A stretch of 64,000 bases of DNA from Hymenobacter lucidus. GTDB lineage: Bacteria; Bacteroidota; Bacteroidia; Cytophagales; Hymenobacteraceae. The number at the start of each line of letters is the position of its first letter. Positions within the stretch are counted from its first letter, which is position 1. Under the pieces are notes generated by a model. The model was not told the DNA's origin, made no database searches, and was given only the letters and a program-made list of their open reading frames with translations. The DNA lies in the NCBI RefSeq assembly GCF_020447265.1, contig NZ_JAJADR010000001.1, forward strand, positions 1,364,001-1,428,000, in the 5' to 3' direction. This document shows positions 1 to 10,900 of this stretch, one piece after another. The translations under genes and the position numbers were made by a program.

Positions 1-368
1 ATAGAGCCCGTTACATCCCGCCGCTCCTGCGTGCCGTAGCCAGTTACAACTACTTCACTCAGCTGCTTGCTGTCAACAGCCAGGCCCATGTTGAGCTGGT
101 CTTCGGAGCCAATTGGTCGTTCGGTTTGAATGAAACCGATGGAGCTAAACACCAAGGTGCCACCAGTGGCGGGCACACTCAGCGTGTAAGTGCCATCAGA
201 GTTGGTCGATACTCCATTGGAGGTGCCCTTAAGCAGTACGGTAACGCCTGGTAGGCCTTCACCGGACTGGCGGTCTGTTACCCGGCCGGATATATTCCGG
301 TTCTGGGCTGTCACCTGTTGTAGCAAGGTGAACATGAGCAGAAAACTCATGAATAGAATTTTTTTCAT
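1..368 (-). CDS. SusC/RagA-type TonB-dependent receptor, N-terminal part (cut by window edge)
   Basis: Only the first 122 or so codons are inside the window; the rest lies to the left. The start is the ATG at 366-368, which opens a signal peptide (MKKILFMSFLLMFTLLQQ, cleavage near AQ) followed by a carboxypeptidase-D-like regulatory domain (ISGRVTDRQSGEGLPGVTV, then SDGTYTLSVP) and the start of the linker to the plug (QLSEVVVTGYG). These are the hallmarks of SusC-family outer-membrane receptors, which import oligosaccharides or other large nutrients with TonB energy and a SusD lipoprotein lid. The sequence closely resembles the two complete SusC proteins to its right, so the region is a run of paralogues. 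Substrate cannot be read from this fragment. Confidence 0.9.
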   Translation of the reverse strand, partial: MKKILFMSFLLMFTLLQQVTAQNRNISGRVTDRQSGEGLPGVTVLLKGTSNGVSTNSDGTYTLSVPATGGTLVFSSIGFIQTERPIGSEDQLNMGLAVDSKQLSEVVVTGYGTQERRDVTGS

Positions 369-618
369 GCAGAAAAAGGTTTGGGTTGGAACATTAAGCG
401 GGGGCGAAATAACCGCTTTAACTTTTTAAAAATACTGACAGTTAGCCGAAACTAAATTCGTTCCGAGGGTTTTTTTCCAAGAATAACCTGGCTGATGCTA
501 TAAGTTAGTTATTTGTATATATAAATTATTCTTGTCTAATAGTCGAGTTTAATTAATTGTACAGAATATGCAAAATTTCGCCACTGCAGCAAGTATATTC
601 TCCACTCTAGGGCAATAA
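369..618. other. intergenic region upstream of the first susC
   Basis: This AT-rich stretch separates the edge susC start from the terminator at 619-652. It must carry the leader and promoter of the receptor gene on the minus strand. I found no clean TAnnTTTG element in it and no open reading frame with coding character. Confidence 0.4.
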
Positions 619-652
619 AAAAGTGCTGACCCGATAAGGAGTCAGCACTTTT
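616..652 (-). terminator. intrinsic terminator after the small lipoprotein gene
   Basis: AAAAGTGCTGAC (619-630) pairs with GTCAGCACTTTT (641-652) around a 10-base loop. Read on the minus strand the stem is followed by a run of T. It sits just beyond the stop at 675 and ends the susC-susD-lipoprotein unit. Confidence 0.85.
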
Positions 653-674
653 CAAGTAATGCCGGTAGGGTTGT

Positions 675-1268
675 CTATGGCAGTGGCTTGCGGAATACCG
701 CAATGGCCGCATAGGGGGGCAGGGTCTGAGTGCCGGTAGGAGCGTTAAACTCATTTAGAGACGTGAGCATAATACGCCGGCCATCCGTTACCACAATGTC
801 GAAAGTGAATACAATAGCATCACCTGCTAGCAGAAGATTGTTGAAGGCATTCGGATTTGTTGGTCGAACAGCAAGCAATTTGCCATCTGACAAGCGCTGC
901 AGCCCTACCAGCACATCTTTACTGTTGATAGTAATAGTAGCCGGAAAGGAGCTGTAGTCACCTACTTTCACTCGCGGGCCTACTACGGAACCCCGCCGGT
1001 AGCTCTTGAATACTTCAACATGGTCGATCTTCAGGTCGCGGTCCTGGCCAGGATTGATCGTGAATTCGAACACCGGCTGGTTGCGGACACTAGACGGAAC
1101 CGCCTTTGTGGTATCTACATTATAGAAATCTTTGCCGGGAGTAAGCTGGGGAAAAATAGCCGGTACGCTTTCAGCGGCCGGTGCGGGAAGCAGGCTTTCT
1201 TCTTTGCAGGAGGTGAGGGCCCCACCAGATGCAAGGAGTAGAAACAAGCCAAAAACTATTCTTTTCAT
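675..1268 (-). CDS. small SusCD-associated lipoprotein, function unknown
   Basis: A 197-residue protein that starts at the ATG ending at 1268; an upstream in-frame ATG would add a non-signal extension. It opens with a lipoprotein signal (MKRIVFGLFLLLASGGALTSC, lipobox LTSC), so it should be anchored to a membrane, probably the outer one. The mature part is beta-rich with no motif I can assign. It lies 38 bp after the susD stop, same strand, and before a terminator, so it is the third gene of a susC-susD operon. By position it could be a surface glycan- or ligand-binding accessory protein of the SusE/SusF kind, but that is inference from context only. Confidence 0.75.
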   Translation of the reverse strand: MKRIVFGLFLLLASGGALTSCKEESLLPAPAAESVPAIFPQLTPGKDFYNVDTTKAVPSSVRNQPVFEFTINPGQDRDLKIDHVEVFKSYRRGSVVGPRVKVGDYSSFPATITINSKDVLVGLQRLSDGKLLAVRPTNPNAFNNLLLAGDAIVFTFDIVVTDGRRIMLTSLNEFNAPTGTQTLPPYAAIAVFRKPLP

Positions 1269-1306
1269 GGAAGTCGGAGTTGTGATTGATGAGCAACAGC
1301 GCAAGC

Positions 1307-2938
1307 CTAGTTTACGTCCCAGAAAATCCGGTCTGTATACACGTTTGCCTGCGCCGGCGCATTGGGGTTAGACGTCAGGTCATCCTGCCGGTAAGGCAGG
1401 CGAATCGGATAATCTCCGGTCAGGCGCGTGTTTGGCTCTTTCGGGCTACCAGGCAGGGTAATAGCTGGGTAGCCCGTCCGGCGGTAGTCCGTGTAGATAT
1501 CTTCGCCAAAGCCAAAGCCTGCCTTGTACTTCTCCTGCATGATAATGCGGAGTTTGCCTGCTACCGACGCTTCGGCATCGTAGCGCGCCAATACGGCCGT
1601 GATATAGCCTTCAATGGTTTGCGGACCTGACGCCGGACCCGTAGCCGGTATAAGCGGGCTGCCATCAGTAGTGGCAATTTCATTTACCTTGGCAAAGGCG
1701 GCTTTCATCCCCAGGTCCAGGGCCGTGCGGGCTGCCGTGGGGTTGTTCAGGATCATCAGTCGGGCCTCCGCCTCGGTAAAGCGCCGGCTGGCATAGGTCA
1801 GGAAGCGCTGGGCCACTATGCCCTTGCCGGAGTTTACATCAGCAATACCACCGGTGCCGTTGTCATATTTGCCCCCTACCGGATAAAGACCAGGCAGCGT
1901 ACGGAAGGTGGAGTTAGCCTGGCTTTGGTTTGGACCGAAGCTGCCCACAAGAACCGTGATAAACCGGCCCAGCTGAAAGTCGGCCAGGGGGTTGGCTGCG
2001 GTAGAAGTGGCCTGGTTGTAGAAGTAGTATGCTAACCGTGGGTCAGGTTTACCGCCATTGTCAGCGTTAGCCAACATCATATCCACGTAGAAGAAACGAC
2101 CAATCAGGTTTTCCCGGCTCGCCGTTACGTAGTCGGCAATGTAGCCGAGGTTACGGTTTTCCGGCGTAACGGAGGAATTGTATTTGAACTCGTAGTCATC
2201 AGTGTTATCGAGCATCAGCTCCTGCCCCAGCACTTCAGTTACCTTGGTGCTCAGGGAAGCGGCGTCCAAAACAGGGCCTGGGTTTAGGCGGATCTGGTTG
2301 TAGAGCTTCAGCTTCAGCGTCCGACCCAACCGGGCCCACTTAACTTTATTTCCCTTGTAAATCAGGTCGGCTTTATCCAGGCCGGTTGAAGTAACTGGTT
2401 TCGCCAGGTTTTCGAGGCCCGCATCGATGACGGTGAGCAGATCTTTATAGATTTCCGAGTCCTTATCGAATTTCGGGGCGCGGTTCGCCGAGCCGAGCAG
2501 TGCCTCAGAGTAGGGAATATCGCCCCATACGTCCACCATCTGGCTATACACAAATGCCTTTTGGATTTGGGCAATGCCTACATAATCCCAGCTCTGCGAA
2601 GCGGTGCCCTGCTTGATAACCTGCTCGTTGTTGATCAGGCAGTCGGAGTAGAGGCCAGCCCACTGGTTGCCGAATGAACTGCCATCGGGCGTATAGGAGC
2701 CCACGTCGCGCGTGCTGGCCAGTTGGTTGACCAAGGTGGAGGTAGCTTGGCTCAGCCCCAGGGCGCTTAGCCCGAGGTAAACGCTCATGGAGCCCTGGGT
2801 AGCGGGTAGTATTTCCTGAAGCCGGGCCGCAGTTGGGTTCAGTGGATCGACGTTGATGTCGTAGAAATCTTTGCAACCTGGCGTAGCGGCCAGCAAGCTC
2901 AGCAGAGCTACGGCAGCGGTACCTTTACGTAAATTCAT
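1307..2938 (-). CDS. SusD/RagB-like outer-membrane nutrient-binding lipoprotein
   Basis: 543 residues from the ATG at 2936-2938; the longer frame start lacks a signal peptide at its tip. The N-terminus is a lipoprotein signal ending near TPGC, followed by DFYDINVDPLNPT, a common SusD opening. Segments such as VDVWGDIPYSEALLG and KWARLGRTLKLKLYNQIRL are typical of the SusD-like_2 type of TPR-rich lids. The protein would cap the SusC barrel encoded 26 bp upstream and help capture substrate. Substrate is not deducible; there is no adjacent glycoside hydrolase or peptidase to hint at one. Confidence 0.92.
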   Translation of the reverse strand: MNLRKGTAAVALLSLLAATPGCKDFYDINVDPLNPTAARLQEILPATQGSMSVYLGLSALGLSQATSTLVNQLASTRDVGSYTPDGSSFGNQWAGLYSDCLINNEQVIKQGTASQSWDYVGIAQIQKAFVYSQMVDVWGDIPYSEALLGSANRAPKFDKDSEIYKDLLTVIDAGLENLAKPVTSTGLDKADLIYKGNKVKWARLGRTLKLKLYNQIRLNPGPVLDAASLSTKVTEVLGQELMLDNTDDYEFKYNSSVTPENRNLGYIADYVTASRENLIGRFFYVDMMLANADNGGKPDPRLAYYFYNQATSTAANPLADFQLGRFITVLVGSFGPNQSQANSTFRTLPGLYPVGGKYDNGTGGIADVNSGKGIVAQRFLTYASRRFTEAEARLMILNNPTAARTALDLGMKAAFAKVNEIATTDGSPLIPATGPASGPQTIEGYITAVLARYDAEASVAGKLRIIMQEKYKAGFGFGEDIYTDYRRTGYPAITLPGSPKEPNTRLTGDYPIRLPYRQDDLTSNPNAPAQANVYTDRIFWDVN

Positions 2939-2964
2939 ATGAGAAGAAAACAAGAAGGTCAGGA

Positions 2965-5900
2965 CTAGAAGTTAACCCGCAGGTTGATGCCGTAGCGACG
3001 CACGGAAGGCGTGTTGGTATACTCGATGCCCTGCACGTTAGAACCAGAGTTGAACGTGCTGGTTTCCGGGTCGAAGTTGGTGTACTTCGGAATGTTGGGC
3101 GAATACCACCACAGGTTGCGGCCCGATACGGAGACGTTGATAGAACCGAAAGGCGTCTTCTGGAGCAACGATTTGGGCAGGTCATAGCCCAGGGTTATTT
3201 CCCGCAGGCGAACCGTGGTAGCATCATAAATAGACTGCTCCGCCGTACCGTTGATTGCCGCTGAGCCAACACCGAAGTAGTAGTCGTTCAACGAAATGGC
3301 GGTGTTGTTCGGGATGGTGTTGCCGTTCGTGTCACGAATAGGCTGGTGGGTGCTTGGGTTGCCTTGCACCCCTTTGATGACCAACAGTTGGTCCCGGTCC
3401 TCGGTGTCCCTGGTTACGCCCCGGCCCAACTCCTGTTGCAGCGTAGTAGAATAGATGCTGCCACCTTTGCGGTAGTCAATCAGCGTGTTGAGCGTAATGC
3501 CTTTGTAGGAAAACTGGTTGATGAAGCCCATCAGAAACTGAGGGTTCGGGTTACCAATAATCTTGGGGTCCAGGGCCGGAATCATCCGGCCCGTAGTGGG
3601 GTCAATCAGCACGTTGCCTTGGTCGTCGCGGTCTACGTTGGAGCCATAAAGAGCACCGTAAGGTTGACCGGGCTGCAGGATTGGCTGTACCAGACCCGAG
3701 CCAAAGCCCGGATCAATAACGAGCAGGTCGAGGCCATCGGTCAGGCTCTCCACCATGTTTTTGTTGTGGGTGAAGTTGAACGTGCTCGACCAGCGGAAGC
3801 CACCTAGGTCCACTGGAATAACGGTAGCCGCTAGCTCCACACCTTTGTTTGAGATTTCGCCGAAGTTGGTAATCAGCACACCGTAGCCCGTAGCAGATGG
3901 CAGGGTCACTTTACCGATCTGGCTGGTGGTTCTGCGGTCATAAACCGAGGCATTGATTACAAAGCGGTTTTTCAGGAATGCCAGGTCGGTGCCGAATTCT
4001 ACTTCCTTCGTAAATTCCGGGGTCAGGGCAGGGTTACCAATCTCAGAGCTCAAAGCCAGCGCCGGAATGCCGTTGAAAGGAAAGTCGGTAGTGCCGACGT
4101 TGTTGCCATAGCGTGGGTTGCTGACGTAGCGCGTCAGGCCGGCATCATACGGGTCAGCATCATTACCCACCCGGGCATAGCTGGCCCGAACTTTACCCGA
4201 GGAAAACCAGGGCAGTTCCAAATTCAAAGCCTCTGAGAAAACCAGCGAACCACTGGCACTGTAGTAGAAGAAGCCTTTGCCCGTGTTACCAATCTCGCCG
4301 TTTTTGTTCAGCGTAGATGATTGGTCCCGGCGGGCGGTAGCGTTAAGGAAAGCCCAGTCTTTGTAGCCTACGCCTACTTCGCTGAGCAAGCCCATCAAAC
4401 GGCGTTTTTCAAACTGAGGGCCGTAGGGCTGTACAGCCGTGGTGTTACCCAGGTTGTCGATACCGAAGACGATAATGCCAGTACCCAGGAACGATTTCGC
4501 TTCAAACTGCCGCTGGTTGATCTGATTGCCAACCAAAGCACGTAGGCTAATGTCCTCCGTCAGGTTTTTGTCGAAGGTCAGTAATAGCGTTTGCTCCAGC
4601 TCCGTGAGCTGTAAGTTGTCTTCTACGATACGGCCAGTACCATATTTACCCGTGTTACCTGGGCGAATGGTAGAGCGGCGGGCATCCGTATACGTATTTA
4701 CGCCACCCGTATAACTCAGCGTTAGCCATTCCTTAATAGCATAGCTGCCGTTCAGGTTAGCGGCTACGCGGTCTACCCGGGAAGTGTATGAGTTATTGGT
4801 CGTCGACCAGATAGGGTTGTCGGCTTGTTCAGAGAGCCAGCCAAAGACCGAACCATTGGTAACGGGGTTGGTGTTGGGCAGGCCCTGCAAATCAAGGTTA
4901 CGGGGCATGAACATCAAACGCGACAAAGCCGATGAGCCGCCTTGGGCACTGCTACCACCCACCAGCGGGCCGCGCTGGGCCGAGTTGGTGTACGACACGT
5001 TACCGCCGACAGTGAGCTTTTGGAAATTGCCCGAACCACCGGCGCTGATGTTCGTGCGGACGAAAGACGAGTTAGGAATAATACCCTCGTTATCCGAGCG
5101 CGACAGCACAGTCGTGAACTTGGCATTATCACTATTTCCCGTCAGGGTAATCGAGTTGTCGAACAGGCGACCCGTGTTAAAGAAGTCCTTTACGTTATTG
5201 GGAGCAGCCTGGTAAGGAATAGTAGCGCCATCTGGGATGTTAGGAAAGGCGGGGTTGCCAGCTTGCGGATGAGGAATGGAAGTAGGGGCCTGCGGACTGC
5301 CGAAGCGTGGGCCCCAAGAGCCGTTAGTCGTGAAAGGACCAACGAAGTTAGCCCCGGTGCCGTAGCTATTCTGGTACTCGGGGAGACCTGCTACGTTTTC
5401 GATGGAATACGAAGAGCTATAGCCAAGCTGAATGCCTTTGGCACCGCGCTGGCGGCTACCCGTTTTGGTTGTAATCAGAATTACACCACCTGCAGCCCGT
5501 GAACCATACAAGGCAGCAGCAGCAGCACCTTTCAGAATTGTCTGCGACTCAATGTTGTTCGGGTCGATATCAACGGCCCGGTTCGAGTTTACAGTACCTT
5601 CTATCAACACGTTGTCTGAATCGAACTGCCGGTTGTCGAATGGTACACCATCGATAACAAACAGCGGTCCGTTGGTGCGTGTCAGCGACGTATTACCACG
5701 GATGATAATCCGGGTCGACCCCCCTGGGGTGCTACTGGCACTGGTTACGTTTACGCCGGTTACTTTGCCCGCCAAGGCGCGGATTGCATCCGGCTCTGAC
5801 TTTTGGACAAGCTGATCAGCAGAAATGTCAGCAATGGCATAGCCCAGGGCGCGCTTCTCGCGGGATATGCCCAAGGCAGTTACTACTACTTCATTCAGCT

Positions 5901-6204
5901 GTTCGGTGTTAACCGAAAGAGTGACATCAATGGTATTGCTGTTGGTAATGGCGCGCTCTTGCGAACCGTAGCCCAACTGTTTGAACACAAGAGTGGTTGC
6001 ATCGGCAGGAACAGACAAGGTATAGGTTCCTTCAGCATTGGTAGCTGTACCAATGCTGTTTCCTTTTACCAAAACGCTTACACCAGGTAAGCCGTCATTG
6101 GTAGTGGCATCAAGCACTCGTCCTGAAATTGACCGATTTTGCGCCCAAGCGCGCCCAATCAAAGTCAAAGACAGGAATAAACTCATTAGTAAGAGTTTTT
6201 TCAT
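2965..6204 (-). CDS. SusC/RagA-type TonB-dependent receptor
   Basis: 1079 residues from the ATG at 6202-6204. A longer in-frame reading exists, but this start gives a proper signal peptide (MKKLLLMSLFLSLTLIGRAWA). Then come a carboxypeptidase-D-like domain (about residues 25-100), the linker LNEVVVTALGISREKRALGY, a plug domain with the family signature VDIDPNNIESQTILKGAAAA and YGSRAAGGVILITTKTG, and a long beta-barrel ending in ..LRVNF with a C-terminal aromatic residue, as required for outer-membrane insertion. It forms an operon with the susD gene 26 bp downstream. It is the receptor of an uptake pair of unknown substrate. Confidence 0.95.
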   Translation of the reverse strand: MKKLLLMSLFLSLTLIGRAWAQNRSISGRVLDATTNDGLPGVSVLVKGNSIGTATNAEGTYTLSVPADATTLVFKQLGYGSQERAITNSNTIDVTLSVNTEQLNEVVVTALGISREKRALGYAIADISADQLVQKSEPDAIRALAGKVTGVNVTSASSTPGGSTRIIIRGNTSLTRTNGPLFVIDGVPFDNRQFDSDNVLIEGTVNSNRAVDIDPNNIESQTILKGAAAAALYGSRAAGGVILITTKTGSRQRGAKGIQLGYSSSYSIENVAGLPEYQNSYGTGANFVGPFTTNGSWGPRFGSPQAPTSIPHPQAGNPAFPNIPDGATIPYQAAPNNVKDFFNTGRLFDNSITLTGNSDNAKFTTVLSRSDNEGIIPNSSFVRTNISAGGSGNFQKLTVGGNVSYTNSAQRGPLVGGSSAQGGSSALSRLMFMPRNLDLQGLPNTNPVTNGSVFGWLSEQADNPIWSTTNNSYTSRVDRVAANLNGSYAIKEWLTLSYTGGVNTYTDARRSTIRPGNTGKYGTGRIVEDNLQLTELEQTLLLTFDKNLTEDISLRALVGNQINQRQFEAKSFLGTGIIVFGIDNLGNTTAVQPYGPQFEKRRLMGLLSEVGVGYKDWAFLNATARRDQSSTLNKNGEIGNTGKGFFYYSASGSLVFSEALNLELPWFSSGKVRASYARVGNDADPYDAGLTRYVSNPRYGNNVGTTDFPFNGIPALALSSEIGNPALTPEFTKEVEFGTDLAFLKNRFVINASVYDRRTTSQIGKVTLPSATGYGVLITNFGEISNKGVELAATVIPVDLGGFRWSSTFNFTHNKNMVESLTDGLDLLVIDPGFGSGLVQPILQPGQPYGALYGSNVDRDDQGNVLIDPTTGRMIPALDPKIIGNPNPQFLMGFINQFSYKGITLNTLIDYRKGGSIYSTTLQQELGRGVTRDTEDRDQLLVIKGVQGNPSTHQPIRDTNGNTIPNNTAISLNDYYFGVGSAAINGTAEQSIYDATTVRLREITLGYDLPKSLLQKTPFGSINVSVSGRNLWWYSPNIPKYTNFDPETSTFNSGSNVQGIEYTNTPSVRRYGINLRVNF

Positions 6205-6429
6205 GAAGGAGTAGGTGAAAATGAAACAAAGTAAGTGAGTACTAGGGCGAAATGGTGATCCTAAAAATAGGAATAATTTCTTACTGAACATTGACAATAT
6301 AGGGCTACTACATTCCTTGGATTAAGATTCTCAGCTTATTACTAACTGCCCGGTTGCAAGGGTAGAATTTGCTGCTGGTTATGTTATTGGATATGACTAA
6401 TAAGCGCCAACCGGAAAGTTATAAGCACA

Positions 6430-6463
6430 AAAAAAGAAGGGCTGCCATAAGTGGCAGCCCTTC
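6430..6463 (-). terminator. intrinsic terminator after the second susD
   Basis: GAAGGGCTGCC (6436-6446) and GGCAGCCCTTC (6453-6463) form an 11-bp stem with a 6-base loop, and on the minus strand the stem is followed by seven or so T residues. It lies 21 bp past the stop at 6485. Confidence 0.92.
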
Positions 6464-6484
6464 TCAATATAGATTTTCCGAAGA

Positions 6485-7930
6485 TTACTTCTTATCCCAG
6501 AAAACACGGGTAGTTACAACGTCGCCACCAATAGCAGCCGAAGCAGCCTTGTAGTTCGGACCGTTGAGGTTAGCCTCAGTGGTTGGGTAAGGAAGACGCA
6601 ATGGAATTTCCGAAATAGCCTGAGCAGGCTTCGTCAACTTAGGATAGTCCAAACGACGCCACTCTTTCCACGACTCTACGGGGTTATTGTAGAGAGCAAC
6701 CCACTTCTGGATGCCAATTTTCTCTTGGAAAGTAGCACCCGAACCTGATCCACCATAAGCGACAGTAGGCTGAGCCAAGTAGGTAGTTGCTTCAGCAGCG
6801 GTACCGCCCCACTCTGTGATAGAGGCAGTTACCCCAGCTTCATAGTGTGCAGCAGCAGTACCACCAATGGTGTAACCACGCTCTTTCGCCTCGGCCAGCA
6901 GGAACTCTACCTCGGCATAGTTCATCAGCGTGCCAGCAAACGTTGGGTTCTCCAGCATAGCGCCCGGAGCCGAGTTGTTAGCATAAGCATTAGGAGCACC
7001 GTAAGTACCACCTTTGAACGTGGTCTGTCCAGCTACTGGCTTGAAAAACTCGTCGATACGTGGGTCACTCCAAGCATTGAGCTTGTCGATGAACGTGTTG
7101 GCACCTACGAAGTCGGCACGGCCACTCTGAATGAGTGATACCCACAGTGGGTTCGTATTTGGCGCAGCTGCCAGGTACGTTAGCTTGGCATTATCCGCAT
7201 TGGAAGAGATAAGCTGCGACAAGTCAGCAGCGGCTGACTGAGCCAGCGTTTTGGACGCTGCCGGATCATCGTCAGCAATCGTCATAGCCAGACGCAGCTT
7301 CAGCGAGTTTGCAAACTTAACCCAGCGCGTCATGCTACCCGAGTAGTACAGGTCGGCAGTGCCCAAACCAGCGGCGCTAGGTTTCATCGACGCAATAGCT
7401 GCATCCAGGCGCTTGATGATGTCGGCATAGATAACCTTGTCATCGTCGTACTTCGGCGTCAGGTTATCAGAGTTCAGGGCAGCCGAATACGGAACGTCGC
7501 CGAACGTGTTTACCAACACCGACCAGGTGTAGACTTCCAGTACTTCGATGCAGGCCAGCTGGTTGGCTTTGACGTCTGCATTGAGGAGGTTGTCAGCAGC
7601 AATAATCTTCTTGCCTTCGTTCAGGTCGCTCAGCACATCCCGGTACAATGGGTCCCAGAAGTTGCGGTTGATCTGACGAGTGTCAATGATGTACTGGCTT
7701 TCGTCTGGGTAGGTCGTTTCAGCCCAATACTGAACGTACAGACGGAAAGGGTTGCTGTTGATATCTGGGGTGTTGATGGTATTCGACAACATCCGCTCAG
7801 CGTTGCTGACCAGGGAAGTCCCGGGAGCCGATGTAGCCGCCTTGGGGTTTACGTTGTCGTAATCTTCCAGCTTGCTGCACGAGGAGGCAAGCAATACCGC
7901 CGGAATGCAGAATAGAAGGGCCTTTTTCAT
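6485..7930 (-). CDS. SusD/RagB-like outer-membrane nutrient-binding lipoprotein
   Basis: 481 residues from the ATG at 7928-7930, which directly opens a lipoprotein signal (MKKALLFCIPAVLLASSC, lipobox ASSC). The mature protein begins SKLEDYDNVNPKAATSAPG and contains VNTFGDVPYSAALN and RWVKFANSLKLRLAM, motifs that recur in SusD-like_2 proteins. It is the partner of the SusC 36 bp upstream and is followed by a strong terminator, so this is a two-gene unit. It differs clearly from the other SusD in the window, which argues for a different ligand rather than a recent duplication. Confidence 0.92.
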   Translation of the reverse strand: MKKALLFCIPAVLLASSCSKLEDYDNVNPKAATSAPGTSLVSNAERMLSNTINTPDINSNPFRLYVQYWAETTYPDESQYIIDTRQINRNFWDPLYRDVLSDLNEGKKIIAADNLLNADVKANQLACIEVLEVYTWSVLVNTFGDVPYSAALNSDNLTPKYDDDKVIYADIIKRLDAAIASMKPSAAGLGTADLYYSGSMTRWVKFANSLKLRLAMTIADDDPAASKTLAQSAAADLSQLISSNADNAKLTYLAAAPNTNPLWVSLIQSGRADFVGANTFIDKLNAWSDPRIDEFFKPVAGQTTFKGGTYGAPNAYANNSAPGAMLENPTFAGTLMNYAEVEFLLAEAKERGYTIGGTAAAHYEAGVTASITEWGGTAAEATTYLAQPTVAYGGSGSGATFQEKIGIQKWVALYNNPVESWKEWRRLDYPKLTKPAQAISEIPLRLPYPTTEANLNGPNYKAASAAIGGDVVTTRVFWDKK

Positions 7931-7966
7931 TGGTCTATTTCGATTAAGATGTCGGGTGATTTTCAA

Positions 7967-10900
7967 TTAAAATGAAAATCTCAGGTTAAATCCAATGTTT
8001 CTGGTCGTTGGATAGCTGCCAGACATGTAACCTTGGCCCAGGTTGCCGCTGCTCAAGTTATCTTCTGGGTCAGCGTAAGGAACATCCTTCTTGATGATCC
8101 ACAGGTTACGGCCAGTCAGCGAAATATCTACGCCTTTGATGCCACCTACTTTGGCCAACAGCGGAGCTGGCAGCGAATAGGTCAGAGAAGCCTCTCTCAG
8201 CTTAACAAAGCCGGCGTCGTAAACGTGCATTTCCTGGGGCTGGTTGTAGCCATATGCACCTTCACTGTTTTCGGTACGGATGTCGTTCTTCGAGCCATCA
8301 GCCTTAACACCGGGGAAGATGATACCACCACCTTCGGAGATTGGCAGACGCGAAGGGTTACCCAAGTCGTTGTTGCCAACCGTTTCTGGGTACAGGCCAG
8401 TGCCGTAGCCATAGTACGTGTCCAAGTTGAAGAGCTGACCACCTTGTTTAACGTCCAGCAGGAAGTACAGCGAAATGCCTTTGTAGGCAACAGTGTTCGA
8501 AAGACCACCCGTCCAATCGGCATTGGGGTTAGCAATGACGGTGGTAGAGGGAGACCGCACGTACAGACCGTTAGCGCCAACCAGCTTCTCACCGTTCAGG
8601 TAAGTGAAGCCAGCGCCCCGGATGGTGCCGAAAGGCTGACCAACCGTAGCGTTCGACGAAACACCACCCTGGTAGGTAGCGATAACGAGGTTATCGGTGC
8701 CTTCAGCCAGGCTCAGGATTTTGTTGCGGTTACGAGTCCAGTTGGCGTTTACCGTCCAGCTGAAGTTGTCGGTTTTAACCGGCGTAACGAAAGCCGTCAA
8801 TTCGATACCCTTGTTTTCTACTTCACCCGAGTTTACAAACTTGTTGTTGAAGCCAGTGGTGGTAGGTACCAGAATTGGAATGATCTGGTTGATGGTGCTC
8901 GAACGATAAAGCGTTACGTCAAAGCCCAAACGGCTGTTGAGGAAAGCCATTTCGATACCACCTTCCGTGCTACGGGTTCTTTCGGGCTCCAGCTCAGCAT
9001 TGTTCTGCGTGTTAGGCAGCGAAAACAGCGGAATCGAGCCAAAGCTACCTACGGGAACGTTGGTTTCAGTACCCTGCTTGTTGTAGCTGTTGAAAGTCGA
9101 ATAAGGTGATGCGTCCGAGCCTACTTCAGCATAGTTGAGGCGGGCTTTACCATACGACAACCACGATACGTCTTTCAGCAGTTCCGAGAAAACGAAGCTA
9201 CCAGCTACCGAAGGGTAGTAGTACACGTTCTTGCCTTCTGGCAGGGTCGAAGATTTGTCTCTTCTGCCGGTTACGTCCAAGAAAGCGAGTTCCTTGTAGC
9301 CAAAAGTGCCGCTGGCGAAATAGCCATCTACACCCCAGCGACGGTCCGTCTCAATTGGGGGGTTCAAGGGGTTCACCGAGTTCGACAGCGAGTACAGACG
9401 TGGAACTACCAGACCACCGGAAGTGGAAGAGTAGATCGAGCCATCCTGCTGTCTTCTGAAGTTAGAGCCAATCAGACCACGGAAGCTGAAATCTTCCGTA
9501 ATGTTCTTGTTGAAGTTAACAATCAGGTCGTAGTTGGATTCACGCGAGGTGCGGTCGTAGCGCGTGTAGAAAGGAACACCGGTGCTACCAATAGCATTGC
9601 GCTCTTCCTGCTTCTCGTCGTACGAGTCCAGCGTTACGCGGCCCATTACGTCTACCCAGTCAGCAATTTTGTAGGTAGCTACAATGTTACCGAAGTAGCG
9701 GTAGCGCTCATCGTTTTCAGCATTCTCATAACGAACCCAGTAAGGGTTGTCAGAGTAGATTGGGCGTAGATCCGTGGCGCTACGTGGGTTCCACGTAATG
9801 TTCTGCTTGTTACGGAAGTAAGCCTCTTTCTGCTCTTTGATGTCAACGTTGGTCTGGAACCACTCGCGGAACTGCTGCATCGGGTTCCAAGAATCGTAGC
9901 CTGTGCCATAGCGACCCAGGCCCTGAGTTTTGGTGAAGTTAATGGCAGCGCTGGTAGTCAGCTTAGGCGTCAGTTTGAACGAAGCCGCGAAGTTGGCCAT
10001 GTTCTTCTTGATTTCGCTGTTTGGCAGGATGCCTTTATCGTTCGTGTTGGTATAGCCCAGCTTGAAGGTGGCCGTTTCGTTACCACCATCAATGGTGATG
10101 TTGTTGTTCAGCGAAACAGCATTCTCCAGGAGGTATTCAGGGCCATTCTCAGCAGCTACCCAAGGAGTAGCCTGGCGGTAGGTAGGGGAGGTTGGGTCGA
10201 GCGAGTTCCACTGGTGAACCAGCAGGTTACGGTCAAACTTGGCACCGTAGGAAGCATCTTCAGTGAAAGGAACAACCAGGTCCAAAATACCGTCGCCGTT
10301 CATGTCACGCTGGTTGAAGTAAGCATCTTCGTCAGGACCGTAGTAAGCGCCGTAGCCGGCACCGTACTCTTTCTGATACTTAACGAACGTGCTCTTGTCA
10401 ACGAAGCCCATTTGAGCACCCGTGTTGATGGTAACGCCCAGGCCACGCTTGCCTTTCTTGGTCGTAATCAGGATTACGCCGTTCGAAGCACGCGAACCGT
10501 ACAGAGCCGTTGCGGCAGCACCCTTGAGGATGGTTACCGAAGCAATGTCGTCGGGGTTCACGTCGGCACCGGTGTTGCCGTAGTCGTAACCACCACGACC
10601 CGAGGTCTGATCCGAGTTGTTAGTGTTGGTGTTAGCAATCGGAACACCGTCAACTACGAACAACGCTTGGTTGTTGCCATACAGCGACTTTTGGCCACGG
10701 ATAACAACGTTCGTCGAACCACCCAGGGTGTTGTTTTGCTTGATGTTAACACCAGCAACTTTACCCGACAGCGAGTTGATGAAATTGGGGTTACGAGCTT
10801 TCGTCACGTCGTTTCCTTCTACCTGCGTAGCCGAGTAAGGAAGCGAGTTACGGGTTCTTTCAACGCCCAGTGCGGTTACTACTACCTCACCGAGCTGCTT

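Noticed and set aside
6205..6297. N-terminal extension of the first full SusC
   Set aside because: The extra residues precede a perfect signal peptide; the start at 6204 fits the family.
8033..9109. Long plus-strand frame opposite the second susC
   Set aside because: Shadow of the susC coding strand; composition follows the codon bias of the real gene and there is no known domain.
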